Shown: positions 23,901 through 31,543, counted from the stretch's first letter. The stretch: 56,555 nucleotides of DNA from Candidatus Woesearchaeota archaeon (GCA_018302705.1 JAGVZI010000011.1:1-56555), one strand, 5' to 3'. Translations and numbers: made by a program. The notes: generated from the letters alone by a model not told the origin.

Positions 23901-24830
23901 TCCATTAATTAAACCACCGTGACCAACAGCGTCAAAACTTGGCTTCCACGTGAAACCATTATTTATGAATGTAGAACCTGTTGGAAGATTTTCTGCGTTG
24001 ATTGAAACTATATCGTTATCCTCGTCTGCTGCTGTAACTGAGAATCTTAATTCTGAATTTTCAAATGCTTCTTTGTTTCCAATCGCCTGTAAAACTGGCT
24101 CGTGATCACCTTCGTCTTCGATTATTAAGTCTCTGTTGTCAATCACAAATCTTTTCTCGTACCACCCGCCCCAATTCTTTCCGTCGTAAGCCCTTGCTTT
24201 CACAACTGCATCCTCGTCAAACCTAATGAATTCAAATCCGTCGTTTGTAGGATCTCTGCTGTTAAAGCTGCAAACATCACCCTCGCAAAAAGCGCTGTAC
24301 TCATTTCCTTTTGCAACTACTCTGCTTTCATAATCTGTGATCTTATCATTGTCAGCATCACTAGCAGCTATTACAAAAGAAAACAAGCCTTCATTTTCAG
24401 TAATTGCAATGTCGGTAACAACAGGGTTATTATTAACTGCCTCGCTAGCTAGAACATGCAAGTCCAGTGTTTGTATTTGGAAATCTTTTCTGCCATCTGT
24501 AACTTCTAAATAGATTATATAATCGCCAGCATCTTTATAATATTCTTTAGTAACTAAATAAAAATCGCCAAATATGTAATCATTAACTACTAAGTCTCTT
24601 TCATAGATGTATTCGTATTCATCATTCATTAAAAATAAATTAATATTTAAAGGCCTGCTAAAGCTGCCAACATCAACTTGAAATTTAACGCTGTCGCCAT
24701 TATTAATAGTAACCTCCCTGCTTCCATCTTGCCATACTAAGCCGGAAGTAACAGCATTAACGCTTGCAGCAAAACTAGAAAAACTTGCAGCAGATAATAA
24801 TATCATTAAGATCATTAATAGCTTTCTCAT
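20910..24830 (-). CDS. giant secreted Ig/cadherin-like repeat protein
   Basis: 1306 residues. A signal peptide (1-26, ending ASVNA) is followed by about ten beta-sandwich repeats in which VNRAPVI, ND.DG/ADND and G.Y.F.V.V.D recur. This is the He_PIG/cadherin-like pattern with D-x-N-D calcium sites between domains. One PKD-like repeat (IEYKWLINGE) and one VCBS/RTX-like repeat (TDEDTAKMI, NGNDLFTFKVNDG) are present. The C-terminal domain (about 1190-1306) is CARDB-like. No C-terminal membrane helix is visible, so it may be held by the downstream anchored protein. GGGGGTT precedes the ATG. Likely role: adhesion or contact with a host or partner cell (inference). Confidence 0.87.
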   Translation of the reverse strand: MRKLLMILMILLSAASFSSFAASVNAVTSGLVWQDGSREVTINNGDSVKFQVDVGSFSRPLNINLFLMNDEYEYIYERDLVVNDYIFGDFYLVTKEYYKDAGDYIIYLEVTDGRKDFQIQTLDLHVLASEAVNNNPVVTDIAITENEGLFSFVIAASDADNDKITDYESRVVAKGNEYSAFCEGDVCSFNSRDPTNDGFEFIRFDEDAVVKARAYDGKNWGGWYEKRFVIDNRDLIIEDEGDHEPVLQAIGNKEAFENSELRFSVTAADEDNDIVSINAENLPTGSTFINNGFTWKPSFDAVGHGGLINGILKFISFGILGNEPSTEFEVTFTVIDSKGNYDVEKIKVKVKDVNRLPTLDVFDVNVNEGELAKVETFVSDSDNDKVKVTFSSPLNNNGEWQTGFTDSGIHVVTVTADDSYNGVVRKNVNINVADVNRAPVIDDIIGAREVFEGELVELAVNAHDDDNDTLLYSVDSSLFSKSANVFRWQTNIGDKGDYSFNFRVEDGKNGYVSESVNINVKERINNIPIAEIVKPEKDLTIYIGDSVEFVGIGEDSDGSIIEYKWLINGEKVSNEKEFSYVFDKESTHLVEFLVKDDGSKWSEPDSVSIKVERKIVILNNAPVIDSVEGAREVFAGDTIGLTVNAHDADNDDLTYGITGDRFSQSGNKFIWRTSESDIGIHTFTVSVSDGKLSDYEAVRIVVKERIKVNNAPVITSSPVTAAREGAAYRYDVEANDPDGDALTFLLIKNPVGMEINPDTGLISWTPSFEQAGSHEVIVEVSDGSLRAAQRFYIIVANTNRAPFADDGSVTTDEDTAKMIMLRGSDADNDSLRFIIVSNPSNGILSNFNPRLGRVTYIPNNNFNGNDLFTFKVNDGISDSSNEGKISITVSPVNDAPIFLQDLDDQKTSVGAWFVYQVAAYDADNDPLTYSLIEKPRGMSIDSNGMISWRADKAGQYNVVVGVSDSKITVSRGFTLVVNEILRVNQAPIVGDIPDQAIKAGERFNEINLDTFVIDLDNNDNEISWIVSGASRLTVNIDSNRIARISYPSDFAGSERIEFTAVDPDGARDSDTAVFSVEAAPPAANRNPILTVKRDGNVVGKVTINEGENLVLSLEGSDPDNDSLRFEVVKLPAGATLNNEVFSWTPSNTQGGVGYMVMFKVVDLASNGELKGGSDRKIVTITVNDNLEPISIKPALKKTEIKRHVLNVKSIIVNNWMTVKKEELFDVDVAVDNKGNIKENDVRITLNIPQLNYYERSDEFDIKKKKTVTRSFSAVVPDSVDDEIIYAIVTVSSDKDEVTEVIGFLVE

Positions 24831-24864
24831 TTTAACCCCCTAACCACAATTAAGAGACATCAGC

Positions 24865-26019
24865 CTAAAACCTATAGGTTAATGTTCCTCCAGCAGTGCC
24901 AGATCCTGATTTTGTCCTCGCTTGGAGTCCAAATCCTAGATTCCCATAATTATATCTTAATCCTGCCATTGCAGAAACATACAATTCATTATTTCTGGAT
25001 GCGTCTTTATGAACATCTACATTAGGCTCTCCAAATACATTATCATTCCTATCATACAATGTTTCTACAGCAACTCTCCTTGAATCCCTGTCAGTAGTTT
25101 CCCTGCCAGCCCCTGCGTCACAAGTAAAGGTAAAATCCTTATAATCTATCTGGGGATTAACCAATAATTCCAGCGCATATTTCCTGACAGATCTAGTTAG
25201 CTCTTCGGCAGATTCAAGCCTAGTTCCAGTAATCCTGTTTCTTTGAGTTGCCAGCCTAGCTGTTTCAGAGTCAGAATCCTTTTCAGGCAATTCACCGCCT
25301 AAAGTAATTCCTAGTCTGTATCCATCACCAATTTCATAAAAGCCACTCAAAGCCAGGTTTAATCTTTCGTTAGTTTGATACCCAACACCTGCTTCATAGC
25401 TTAATCTATCCATGCTTAATGTATCCCTTTGTGTATAATCATCCTCTTCCTCAGTCCTTTCAGCAACTTGACTTCCAGCTTCAGCTCCCTCTTCAGCTCC
25501 GCCCATTCTATTCAGCAAAGTGTCAACATCAGCATTGAACCTAGAAACAGTTTCATCAACTGAAAGGTAATGTTCTCTGCCTGCAATTTTCTCATAAGAA
25601 TCTCTGGAATTTTGATCTAATTCAACCTTAGATAATAGATTATTGGCTTCTCCAGCTGTAACTAAACTATCTCTGATTGCATTATTAAAGGCGCTAAAAC
25701 TGCTGTAAGTGAAATCATTAATAGCCCTTATTGCTTCATATAATTTAGCTGCCCTTTCAGCATCTTCCATTGTTCTCCCTCTAAGCCCTCTTAAGCCTGT
25801 AGTGTCTCCAGTAGTCTCAGCCATTCTAATCTCTCCTTTTTGTCTATCAACCTTTACAGCTAAACTATCGTATGGAGCCCTTAAATTACTTTGAAACTGC
25901 TCTATATTCACAGCATTTACATTTTCAGGAACCTGAATACTTTCAGCAATAGCCCTGTCAGCAGCAAGTGAAATCAATCCGCTTACTCCGCCTGCAATTA
26001 AAATTCTTTTGATACTCAT
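24865..26019 (-). CDS. exported protein with beta-barrel-like C-terminal half
   Basis: 384 residues from the ATG at 26019, 1 nt after the stop of the gene upstream. The N-terminus has a hydrophobic segment ending near ADRAIAES (signal peptide-like), then a mostly helical region (40-200). The C-terminal half has repeated amphipathic strands: LSYEAGVGYQ, LNLALSGFYEI, YRLGITLGGEL, ELYVSAMAGLRYNY, LGFGLQARTK and TAGGTLTYRF, ending in Phe as in bacterial outer-membrane barrels. Archaea of this type are not expected to have an outer membrane, so the location is unclear. Family not recognised. Third gene of a ParA-like operon. Confidence 0.7.
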   Translation of the reverse strand: MSIKRILIAGGVSGLISLAADRAIAESIQVPENVNAVNIEQFQSNLRAPYDSLAVKVDRQKGEIRMAETTGDTTGLRGLRGRTMEDAERAAKLYEAIRAINDFTYSSFSAFNNAIRDSLVTAGEANNLLSKVELDQNSRDSYEKIAGREHYLSVDETVSRFNADVDTLLNRMGGAEEGAEAGSQVAERTEEEDDYTQRDTLSMDRLSYEAGVGYQTNERLNLALSGFYEIGDGYRLGITLGGELPEKDSDSETARLATQRNRITGTRLESAEELTRSVRKYALELLVNPQIDYKDFTFTCDAGAGRETTDRDSRRVAVETLYDRNDNVFGEPNVDVHKDASRNNELYVSAMAGLRYNYGNLGFGLQARTKSGSGTAGGTLTYRF

Positions 26020-26020
26020 T

Positions 26021-26743
26021 TTATTTTCCTCCCATCTCAGTCTCATATTGATCGAAATCCATTCCATATCCTCTAGGATTTCCATTCTCATCAGTTGCAA
26101 AAACATATTTTTCGCCGTCGCGAACGCTAATGTCTCTAGTTCTTTGCCTGGCCACCTCTCCATTCATAACTACTGCCCTGCCAGCTAAAACATCTCTAAC
26201 TATCCTGTTATGTCCTTCTAGCATAAACTCTAAGCTTCTCTTTAAAGTAACAAAGTCCTCAAAATCCAAAGAGCCATCTTTTGGTTTAGATCCCCAATAT
26301 CCGATGCTGGATATATAATCTATATCTCTGTCAAACCCGGGGTATTGCACCAAAAAGCTATCCAAGCTCGCTCTTCTTGCCATTTCTAATTCTTCTCTAG
26401 CAGCATTAACCCTTCTTTCATACTCGCCAGTTAATTCTCCTTTCCTTTGGTTATATTCAGAAGATAGACTCTCTAATTTTGTGTTATAGTGAGTAATTGT
26501 TTCTTGTAAAGCAGTATCTTTTTTAGCTAATTCTCCTGTTAAGCTATCATTAGCATCTTTTAAACTGTCAACAATAGGGACGTATTTTCTTTCAACAAAT
26601 TCTACAGCATTTTCTTTGTACAACTTATTAACCAACCCATATCTTGGGGTAGTTAATCCTGCTGCAACCGCTATCGCAACACCGCTAATTCCAGCAACAA
26701 CAAGCTTTCTAGTATTCCATCTTTTCAATTTAATATCTCTCAT
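26021..26743 (-). CDS. single-pass membrane protein with coiled coil
   Basis: 240 residues. A basic N-terminus and one membrane segment (about 14-32) lead into a long charged coiled coil (about 60-125) and a globular C-terminus with many acidic and aromatic residues (YGMDFDQYETEMGGK). Translation is coupled on both sides: its ATG overlaps the ParA-like stop by 4 nt, and the barrel-like gene begins 1 nt after its stop. It could link the cytosolic ATPase to the exported protein (inference). Family not recognised. Confidence 0.7.
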   Translation of the reverse strand: MRDIKLKRWNTRKLVVAGISGVAIAVAAGLTTPRYGLVNKLYKENAVEFVERKYVPIVDSLKDANDSLTGELAKKDTALQETITHYNTKLESLSSEYNQRKGELTGEYERRVNAAREELEMARRASLDSFLVQYPGFDRDIDYISSIGYWGSKPKDGSLDFEDFVTLKRSLEFMLEGHNRIVRDVLAGRAVVMNGEVARQRTRDISVRDGEKYVFATDENGNPRGYGMDFDQYETEMGGK

Positions 26744-27810
26744 TTTAAAGACCTCTCAATTAAGTAGTCCGCCACAGCCCTTATCTCCCTGTAAAAGACT
26801 TCATTTCCGCTATCAAAATTGGATAAAAAAGGAACCCCTTTGTTGGAAGCTGATTTAATTCCCTCATGATTCAAGACTAGGAAGTGGCTATCAAAACTCA
26901 AACCCTCCAGGCTTCTAATAAACTGATCATATAATATCTCTGCATTTTCTTTATGAACTGTTTTTCCATAATGCCCGTCAAAAACACCTCCGCTCAAAGC
27001 CCTTACAAATCTTGTATTCAAAAATCCTTCAATATTGCCTTGTGGAATCTTGTTAACCAACAAAATATTCCCTCCCTTGCTCAAATCATGTTTGCCAGTG
27101 CTTAGTATGTTAGAAATGTTCATAACTCCGTCAAAGCTGGCAAAGTTTTCAAAGTCGACAATATAGACCCTCTGATCGCAGCCAATAAATGCATCTAGAT
27201 ATTGAGGCATACCTGCAGGGAAATCTAAAACAAATACGTGATAACCATCTACTTTTCTGATTTCATCCAGTATTGTTCCATGTGCTTTGTTCAGTGCCCT
27301 TTCTCTCTCCGCCCTGCTTCCTTTCTCTCTGGAAGCTTCGCCAGGGGGATTAGTTAAAAAATAATTCAGTTGTGATCTGCTTTTGCTTTCAATTCCAACT
27401 TCGGTTAAACTTTTTCTTTGTCTCTTGGATGTTCTTTTGCCGTCAACTTTAGCACTAACTCTTTTTCCAACAACGACATCAATCAAAGATCTATTAACTC
27501 TGGAATCCCCGTTAACACCATCGGGCAAATCTTCAAGAACATATCCCAGTCCATTAGGGTCATACATATCAACATCAACATAGCCAACTTTTAAGCCCAT
27601 GCTTGCTAAAACATGAGATAAGTTAATTGCAATTTGTGTTTTGCCAATCCCTCCTTTAGGAGCACCGACAGCCCAGGCTTGAACCTTCCAGTCTCTTCTC
27701 TTTAATTCATCACCGACGATTTTAACCAAGCCAGCCTCAGTTTGCTCTTCGCTAAGGATCTCAACAGCTTCACCAAATCTTCTATTTTGAAAAACATCCA
27801 AATAATTCAT
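26740..27810 (-). CDS. ParA/MinD-like P-loop ATPase
   Basis: 356 residues. The deviant Walker A is KGGIGKT (about residues 51-57), followed by GYVDVDMYDPNG (switch/Walker A' region) and VFVLDFPAGMPQYLDAF (Walker B-like with Asp). Family members bind membranes or DNA and position cargo. The N-terminal 40 residues are an extra helical segment. It starts the operon 27810-24865, with TATA GATTTAAAAAGC about 30 nt upstream. The linked membrane and exported proteins suggest positioning or assembly of a surface structure rather than plasmid partition; there is no ParB-like gene. Confidence 0.84.
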   Translation of the reverse strand: MNYLDVFQNRRFGEAVEILSEEQTEAGLVKIVGDELKRRDWKVQAWAVGAPKGGIGKTQIAINLSHVLASMGLKVGYVDVDMYDPNGLGYVLEDLPDGVNGDSRVNRSLIDVVVGKRVSAKVDGKRTSKRQRKSLTEVGIESKSRSQLNYFLTNPPGEASREKGSRAERERALNKAHGTILDEIRKVDGYHVFVLDFPAGMPQYLDAFIGCDQRVYIVDFENFASFDGVMNISNILSTGKHDLSKGGNILLVNKIPQGNIEGFLNTRFVRALSGGVFDGHYGKTVHKENAEILYDQFIRSLEGLSFDSHFLVLNHEGIKSASNKGVPFLSNFDSGNEVFYREIRAVADYLIERSLK

Positions 27811-27981
27811 CTTAACCCAAAATTTTTTAATTCAGACGCTTTTTAAATCTTTCTAAAATTTACTATTTTAAAATAGCTACAAAAATAAAAGGGTTTGTCA
27901 CAGCAAGTAACAACACAGTATAGATTTTCTAAAGAATATTTTTAAGAAAATAAATCTGGTGTAACTGAAAGTTAAAACAAT

Positions 27982-28081
27982 TGGGGACGGAGGGATTTGA
28001 ACCCCCATCAACCGGTCTGGAGCATTGACTAACCTTTAAATTTTAGTTATCGGTCACACTACCGGATTATGCTACGCCCCC
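27982..28081 (-). tRNA. trnW: tRNA-Trp (CCA) with intron
   Basis: The acceptor stem pairs GGGGGCG with CGTCCCC (7 bp, one G-U). The D-loop is AAUCCGGUA. The T-arm is GGGGG/TTCAAAT/CCCTC. After removing 28024-28050 the anticodon stem is ACCGG/CCGGU and the loop is CUCCAGA, so the anticodon is CCA (Trp). The 3' CCA end is not encoded. The intron sits between positions 30 and 31, not at the common 37/38. Confidence 0.92.
28024..28050 (-). other. BHB intron of tRNA-Trp (27 nt, position 30/31)
   Basis: On the RNA strand the central helix is UGAC with GUCA (4 bp). The bulges are CG|A and AU|G. The inner helix is UAACU with GGUUA. Cutting after the second base of each bulge joins ACCG to GCUCCAGA and completes the anticodon stem. 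The splice point is unique. Confidence 0.88.
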
Positions 28082-28195
28082 TGATTAACATCCATTAATG
28101 AGCTTAAATTTACTATATAAAATTATCTTTAGCTTTTTATTTTAACCTGTCCCAAATGTCTATTTGTCTGTTTACCAAATATGTTTTTTTATAGC

Positions 28196-28433
28196 CTATT
28201 GATGGTTTCCTTTGCCCTTATGCCATCCAATATGCTCAGAAAGTCTGGAATCAACTCTTGATATCTTATTGTGGAGTCCAATTATGTATCCTATATTTGC
28301 TATTAATAATCCTACAACTAACTCTTCAAATCCCAAGCTCCCGCCAAAAATTTTACGTATTAATTCTATAATTAAATAGGCAAGAAATGCTACAAATATC
28401 CAATAAAATCTTTTTGAAGTTGAAGCCTACCAT
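28196..28433 (-). pseudogene. small membrane protein with a +1 frameshift
   Basis: A coherent coding stretch reads FYWIFVAFLAYLIIELIRK, then EELVVGLLIANIGYIIGLHN, then KISRVDSRLSEHIGWHKG and ends at a TAG at 28196. It has no start codon in its frame. An ATG at 28431-28433 (MVGFNFKK) lies in another frame; dropping one base in the AAAAAGATTTT run joins the two. It could be a pseudogene, a sequencing error, or translational frameshifting. The sequence suggests two membrane segments and a His-containing tail. It directly follows the 35-residue gene at 28435-28542. Confidence 0.55.
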
Positions 28434-28434
28434 T

Positions 28435-28542
28435 TTAATTGACCACTCGCATAATAAACCAGATAATTAATATTATTAAAATTACAATCATTAAAACAGT
28501 AGCTGGGTCCCACTCCTTTTTTATAGCATTTACTTTCATCAT
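28435..28542 (-). CDS. 35-residue single-TM microprotein
   Basis: MMKVNAIKKEWDPATVLMIV leads into a hydrophobic helix of about 18 residues that ends IMRVVN. The gene is 1 nt from the ATG of the next small membrane protein, so the two are likely co-transcribed. Function unknown. The length and one clean membrane helix suggest a regulatory or accessory membrane peptide. Confidence 0.5.
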   Translation of the reverse strand: MMKVNAIKKEWDPATVLMIVILIILIIWFIMRVVN

Positions 28543-28594
28543 GTTTGTCTTGAATATTTTACTTCTTTATAAGCCTGTTGTGTAGCCTGTAAAA

Positions 28595-29572
28595 TTACTC
28601 TCCATCGAATAAATAATTCGGCAAATAACTTTTTTTGTAAGTATCCTGGAATTCAATAAGGTTAAATCTTTCAATGATGTCTTTGAATTCAATCCGGATT
28701 TGCAGGATCGACTGCCTTATTTTTCCAGCATCCAGCGCTTCAATATCAATCTCCATGTCCCAGTCGCCGATGGTTTTGCTTGCCTGTACCACTTCTTTGG
28801 CGTTTCTTAAATAATTCATCAAGCTGGTTTCCCTTTCAAGTGTTAAGTGGTGCAGCTTTAAAAAAAGCCTTGAAGTATAAATCCCCAGCTTTTCCCTGTT
28901 GAGGCAGTATTTAAATCCCTTAATGATCTTTCTCTTCATCAGGCCCTCTAAAATTGATTTCACAGTCTTCGCATTTAATTCAGAATGTTTTGCAAGCTCG
29001 CTCATCTGCGCAGTTGGATAAAAGAGAAGTGCCTTGATCAGCTTCATCTCATTTTTATTTATTAAGCATCTCTCCCTGTCGCCTCCTATAATCTTCTCAT
29101 TATACACACCTTGAATTTTATGATCAGCAAGATAATTCCTTGGATAAAGGTAAGTTACAATATTAAGCACAACCTTGTAGTCGTTTAGGTTAGGCATTAG
29201 TGTAGAAATCTCTTTCAGCTCTTTGTTAAACTTAGACGGGTTCGGAGAGATAAATTCAACTGCAAGATCGTACTCCCCAGTAAGCTCATATATGGCTGCA
29301 ACATAAGGATTGTTCTCCAGCACTCTCAAGATCTCTTTTTTATCCTGCTCAGCAACATAAACTCCTCTTAAATAAGTCTTGAATAAAACCTGCCCAAAAT
29401 AAGAGTAGTCAAAAACACAATATGGATTTTTAATTATGCCTTCTTCCTTAAGGGCATCAAACCCGTATTTTATCCTCTGGGAGCTTTTTCTTAAAGCCCT
29501 GGAAACCTCTTTTAGCCTCATCCTCGCATTTTCTGACCGAAGATAAAGGGCATTATAATCAATTTTAACCAT
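28595..29572 (-). CDS. Lrp/AsnC-family regulator, tandem domain architecture
   Basis: 325 residues with two Lrp-like modules. Each has a winged helix (residues about 5-50 and 172-220: NKNEMKLIKALLFYPTAQMS, ELAKHSELNAKTVKSILEGL) and an AsnC/RAM-like ligand domain (about 60-145 and 225-310). The segments AAIYELTGEYDLAVEFI and QASKTIGDWDMEIDIEALD are the matching effector-domain cores. Double-length Lrp proteins are common in DPANN and Euryarchaeota. Target genes are unknown. No co-transcribed metabolic gene is adjacent. Confidence 0.83.
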   Translation of the reverse strand: MVKIDYNALYLRSENARMRLKEVSRALRKSSQRIKYGFDALKEEGIIKNPYCVFDYSYFGQVLFKTYLRGVYVAEQDKKEILRVLENNPYVAAIYELTGEYDLAVEFISPNPSKFNKELKEISTLMPNLNDYKVVLNIVTYLYPRNYLADHKIQGVYNEKIIGGDRERCLINKNEMKLIKALLFYPTAQMSELAKHSELNAKTVKSILEGLMKRKIIKGFKYCLNREKLGIYTSRLFLKLHHLTLERETSLMNYLRNAKEVVQASKTIGDWDMEIDIEALDAGKIRQSILQIRIEFKDIIERFNLIEFQDTYKKSYLPNYLFDGE

Positions 29573-29707
29573 CTAGCAAAACAAATTTTTATTAATTAAT
29601 AAATTTTACTGTTTTTTAGGTAGAAAATAAAAAAGAAGACCAGCTAAGTTTATATATAAGAAGAGTAAAAACAAGTGCATAATTACTGCAAAAAATTCAT
29701 GTCGTAA

Positions 29708-29749
29708 ATATTATATAAATATTATATAAATATTATATAAATATTATTT
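29708..29749. repeat. tandem 11-bp TATA repeats
   Basis: The unit ATATTATATAA is repeated three times perfectly (29708-29740) with a partial fourth copy. The 11-bp period is about one helical turn, so each copy presents a TATA-like site on the same face. It lies directly upstream of the ribosome binding site of the gene at 29761. Confidence 0.8.
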
Positions 29750-29760
29750 AAGGAGCTCAG

Positions 29761-30396
29761 GTGTTAGGTTCTAATATAAGAGAAGTTGTGAAAAGTGAAG
29801 GTGTTATGAAAAGAGATGGCTTAGATGACTTAGAAGCCTTATTAGCAGCAGGGGTAGGTGAAAGAGTTATTCAGGATCAATTATTAGTGGCATCTAGGGT
29901 TAGTGCATTATTAAATGGAGTACGAGAGTGGGTAGAGGATATGTATTTCTCGCTAGGAAATAATATTGGCATGAGCGGGAATAGCAGGCATTCACTAGCT
30001 CTAATGTGCAGCTATGGGAATGGGAGCCCATTACAGGGATTAAGGCTGGGAAGATATCTAGGAAATGACGTCCTAAAAGGCAGTCCAGTGGATTTGATGG
30101 GAGACAATTCTGAGGCAAGAAGAACGCTAAGAGAGATTAGAAGCAGGGAGGGGATAGGCTCTTTAGTTATTAATGGAACTTACAGTTTATACCACAGCGG
30201 GGTGCAGCTGCCAGGTGCTAATCTGCAGGCTGCTGAATATGGCGATGAAGTAGAAAGGGGGAGCAGAACAGAGGCAATGATAGCTTTTTCAAAAAGGCAT
30301 CCTACTCATAGTAGCAGCCCTGTCTGGTTTTACAAGCTGAACGGAAATAGAAGCATAATTCAAAACGGAAGAGAATACGAGCTTACCTCAAATTAA
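29761..30396 (+). CDS. hypothetical protein
   Basis: 211 residues with a GTG start preceded by AAGGAG at 29750-29755 (5-nt spacing), which supports this start. The sequence is mixed alpha/beta without membrane segments. It is rich in Gly, Ser and Arg. Notable stretches are ALMCSYGNGSPLQGLRLGRY, GSLVINGTYSLYHSG and HSSSPVWFYKLNG. I do not recognise a family. The multi-TATA promoter suggests strong or finely tuned transcription. Confidence 0.65.
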   Translation: MLGSNIREVVKSEGVMKRDGLDDLEALLAAGVGERVIQDQLLVASRVSALLNGVREWVEDMYFSLGNNIGMSGNSRHSLALMCSYGNGSPLQGLRLGRYLGNDVLKGSPVDLMGDNSEARRTLREIRSREGIGSLVINGTYSLYHSGVQLPGANLQAAEYGDEVERGSRTEAMIAFSKRHPTHSSSPVWFYKLNGNRSIIQNGREYELTSN

Positions 30397-30459
30397 AATT
30401 TAAAATTAAAATAAAATTTAAAATTAAAAAATTAAAAAAATAAAAAAGGGTGGCGACAA

Positions 30460-30564
30460 TTAAAATTCGTCTCCATCATCGTCGCCGTCCCCGCCATCAT
30501 CGTCATCGTCATCAAAATCGTCGTCGTCGTAACCATATCCTACTTTAAATTCATCAAATGCCAT
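30460..30564 (-). CDS. 34-residue Asp-rich microprotein
   Basis: It starts MAFDEFKVGYGYDDDD and continues with almost only Asp and Gly to GDEF; 17 or so of 34 residues are Asp. The ATG at 30564 follows AAGGAAGGA at suitable spacing, which argues for a real gene rather than low-complexity noise. It lies next to the cold-shock protein gene on the same strand. It may be a disordered polyanion that binds basic proteins or cations (inference). Confidence 0.6.
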   Translation of the reverse strand: MAFDEFKVGYGYDDDDFDDDDDDGGDGDDDGDEF

Positions 30565-30679
30565 TTTGTATCCTTCCTTTTAGATAGTGCTTCTATCAAG
30601 AATAAAGGATTTTTAACCCTTTCGGTTCTGCAGAATAATCTCCTCCTAATATCTTTCTATATCTCTAAATCCTAAGCCT

Positions 30680-31024
30680 CTAGTAATCCTCTTGCTCCCC
30701 TTGCTCCCCTTGCTCATAGCCGCCTTCTTCACTATAGCCTTCTTCAGCTTCAAATTCCTCTTGATCTCCCTCGCCGTATTTCTTTCCCTTCTTTCCTCTT
30801 TCCCTTCTTCCTTCGCCTTTTATTTCGCTTCCCTTTTGAAGCAGCTTTACTTTCTGGGCCTGCTTTCCTCTTTCTGTGTCAACTGCATCAAAGCTCACTT
30901 TATCATTCTCTCTCAGCATTGCTCCATTCAAAGCAGAAAAATGGACAAAGTAATCTTGCTCATCCTCCCCTTTAATAAAGCCATATCCCTTTTTTAGGTT
31001 ATACCACTTAACTGTGCCTTCCAT
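30680..31024 (-). CDS. cold-shock-domain protein with disordered tail
   Basis: 114 residues. Residues 1-66 form a full cold-shock domain with RNP1 KGYGFIKG and RNP2 DYFVHFSAL; the family binds single-stranded RNA/DNA. A basic RRERGKKGKK patch and then a Glu/Gly/Tyr/Gln-rich tail (about 82-114, EEGYSEEGGYEQGEQGEQED) follow. Such tails can drive condensate formation or self-inhibition (inference). GAGGAAAAA precedes the ATG. Cold-shock domains are uncommon in archaea but occur in DPANN. Confidence 0.9.
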   Translation of the reverse strand: MEGTVKWYNLKKGYGFIKGEDEQDYFVHFSALNGAMLRENDKVSFDAVDTERGKQAQKVKLLQKGSEIKGEGRRERGKKGKKYGEGDQEEFEAEEGYSEEGGYEQGEQGEQEDY

Positions 31025-31198
31025 TTTAATTTTTCCTCCTCACAATACAAGAAAAAGAAGATTCTCTGTTTTCAAGATGCTCTCTCATTCCTGTATCTCC
31101 TGAGCTAATTCCCATAAATTATGAGTATTTAAAGCTTACTTTTTGCAACAGAATCATTTCCAAAAAAGTTATAAACGTAAAAAAGTTTCTATGAAAAC

Positions 31199-31543
31199 AT
31201 GCCATTAAAAGCTGCCAAAAAAATAATCGAAGAAGAAGCGCCTGATCTTATTGAAAAAACTATTGAAAAAACCAAGAATCATGCAAGAGAAAAGACATTG
31301 TATTTGCACAGCCAGTTTAAAGAGCATTCTTCAACAGCAATTATAGCGGCATTGTCGCTAGTAATAGGGTTGGTGTGGAAAGACCTGGTTGTAAAGGTTG
31401 TAGATAATCTACTCAAGCCGCATATAGCAAGCAGATATCCTTACTTGTCAGAATTAATAACCGCAGTTATAGTTACAATCTTCGCAATCCTTGTAATGGC
31501 CTTTGTCTCAAGATGGGCTAAAAAGGAAGAGAAAAAGTCATAG
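31199..31543 (+). CDS. DUF5654-like two-TM membrane protein
   Basis: 114 residues. An amphipathic charged N-terminal half (1-48) precedes two hydrophobic segments (about 46-63 and 84-105) separated by a basic loop, ending KKEEKKS. The segment LVIGLVWKDLVVKVVDNLL resembles DUF5654, a small archaeal membrane family of unknown role. Its stop overlaps the convergent recombinase gene by 6 nt. Confidence 0.6.
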   Translation: MPLKAAKKIIEEEAPDLIEKTIEKTKNHAREKTLYLHSQFKEHSSTAIIAALSLVIGLVWKDLVVKVVDNLLKPHIASRYPYLSELITAVIVTIFAILVMAFVSRWAKKEEKKS

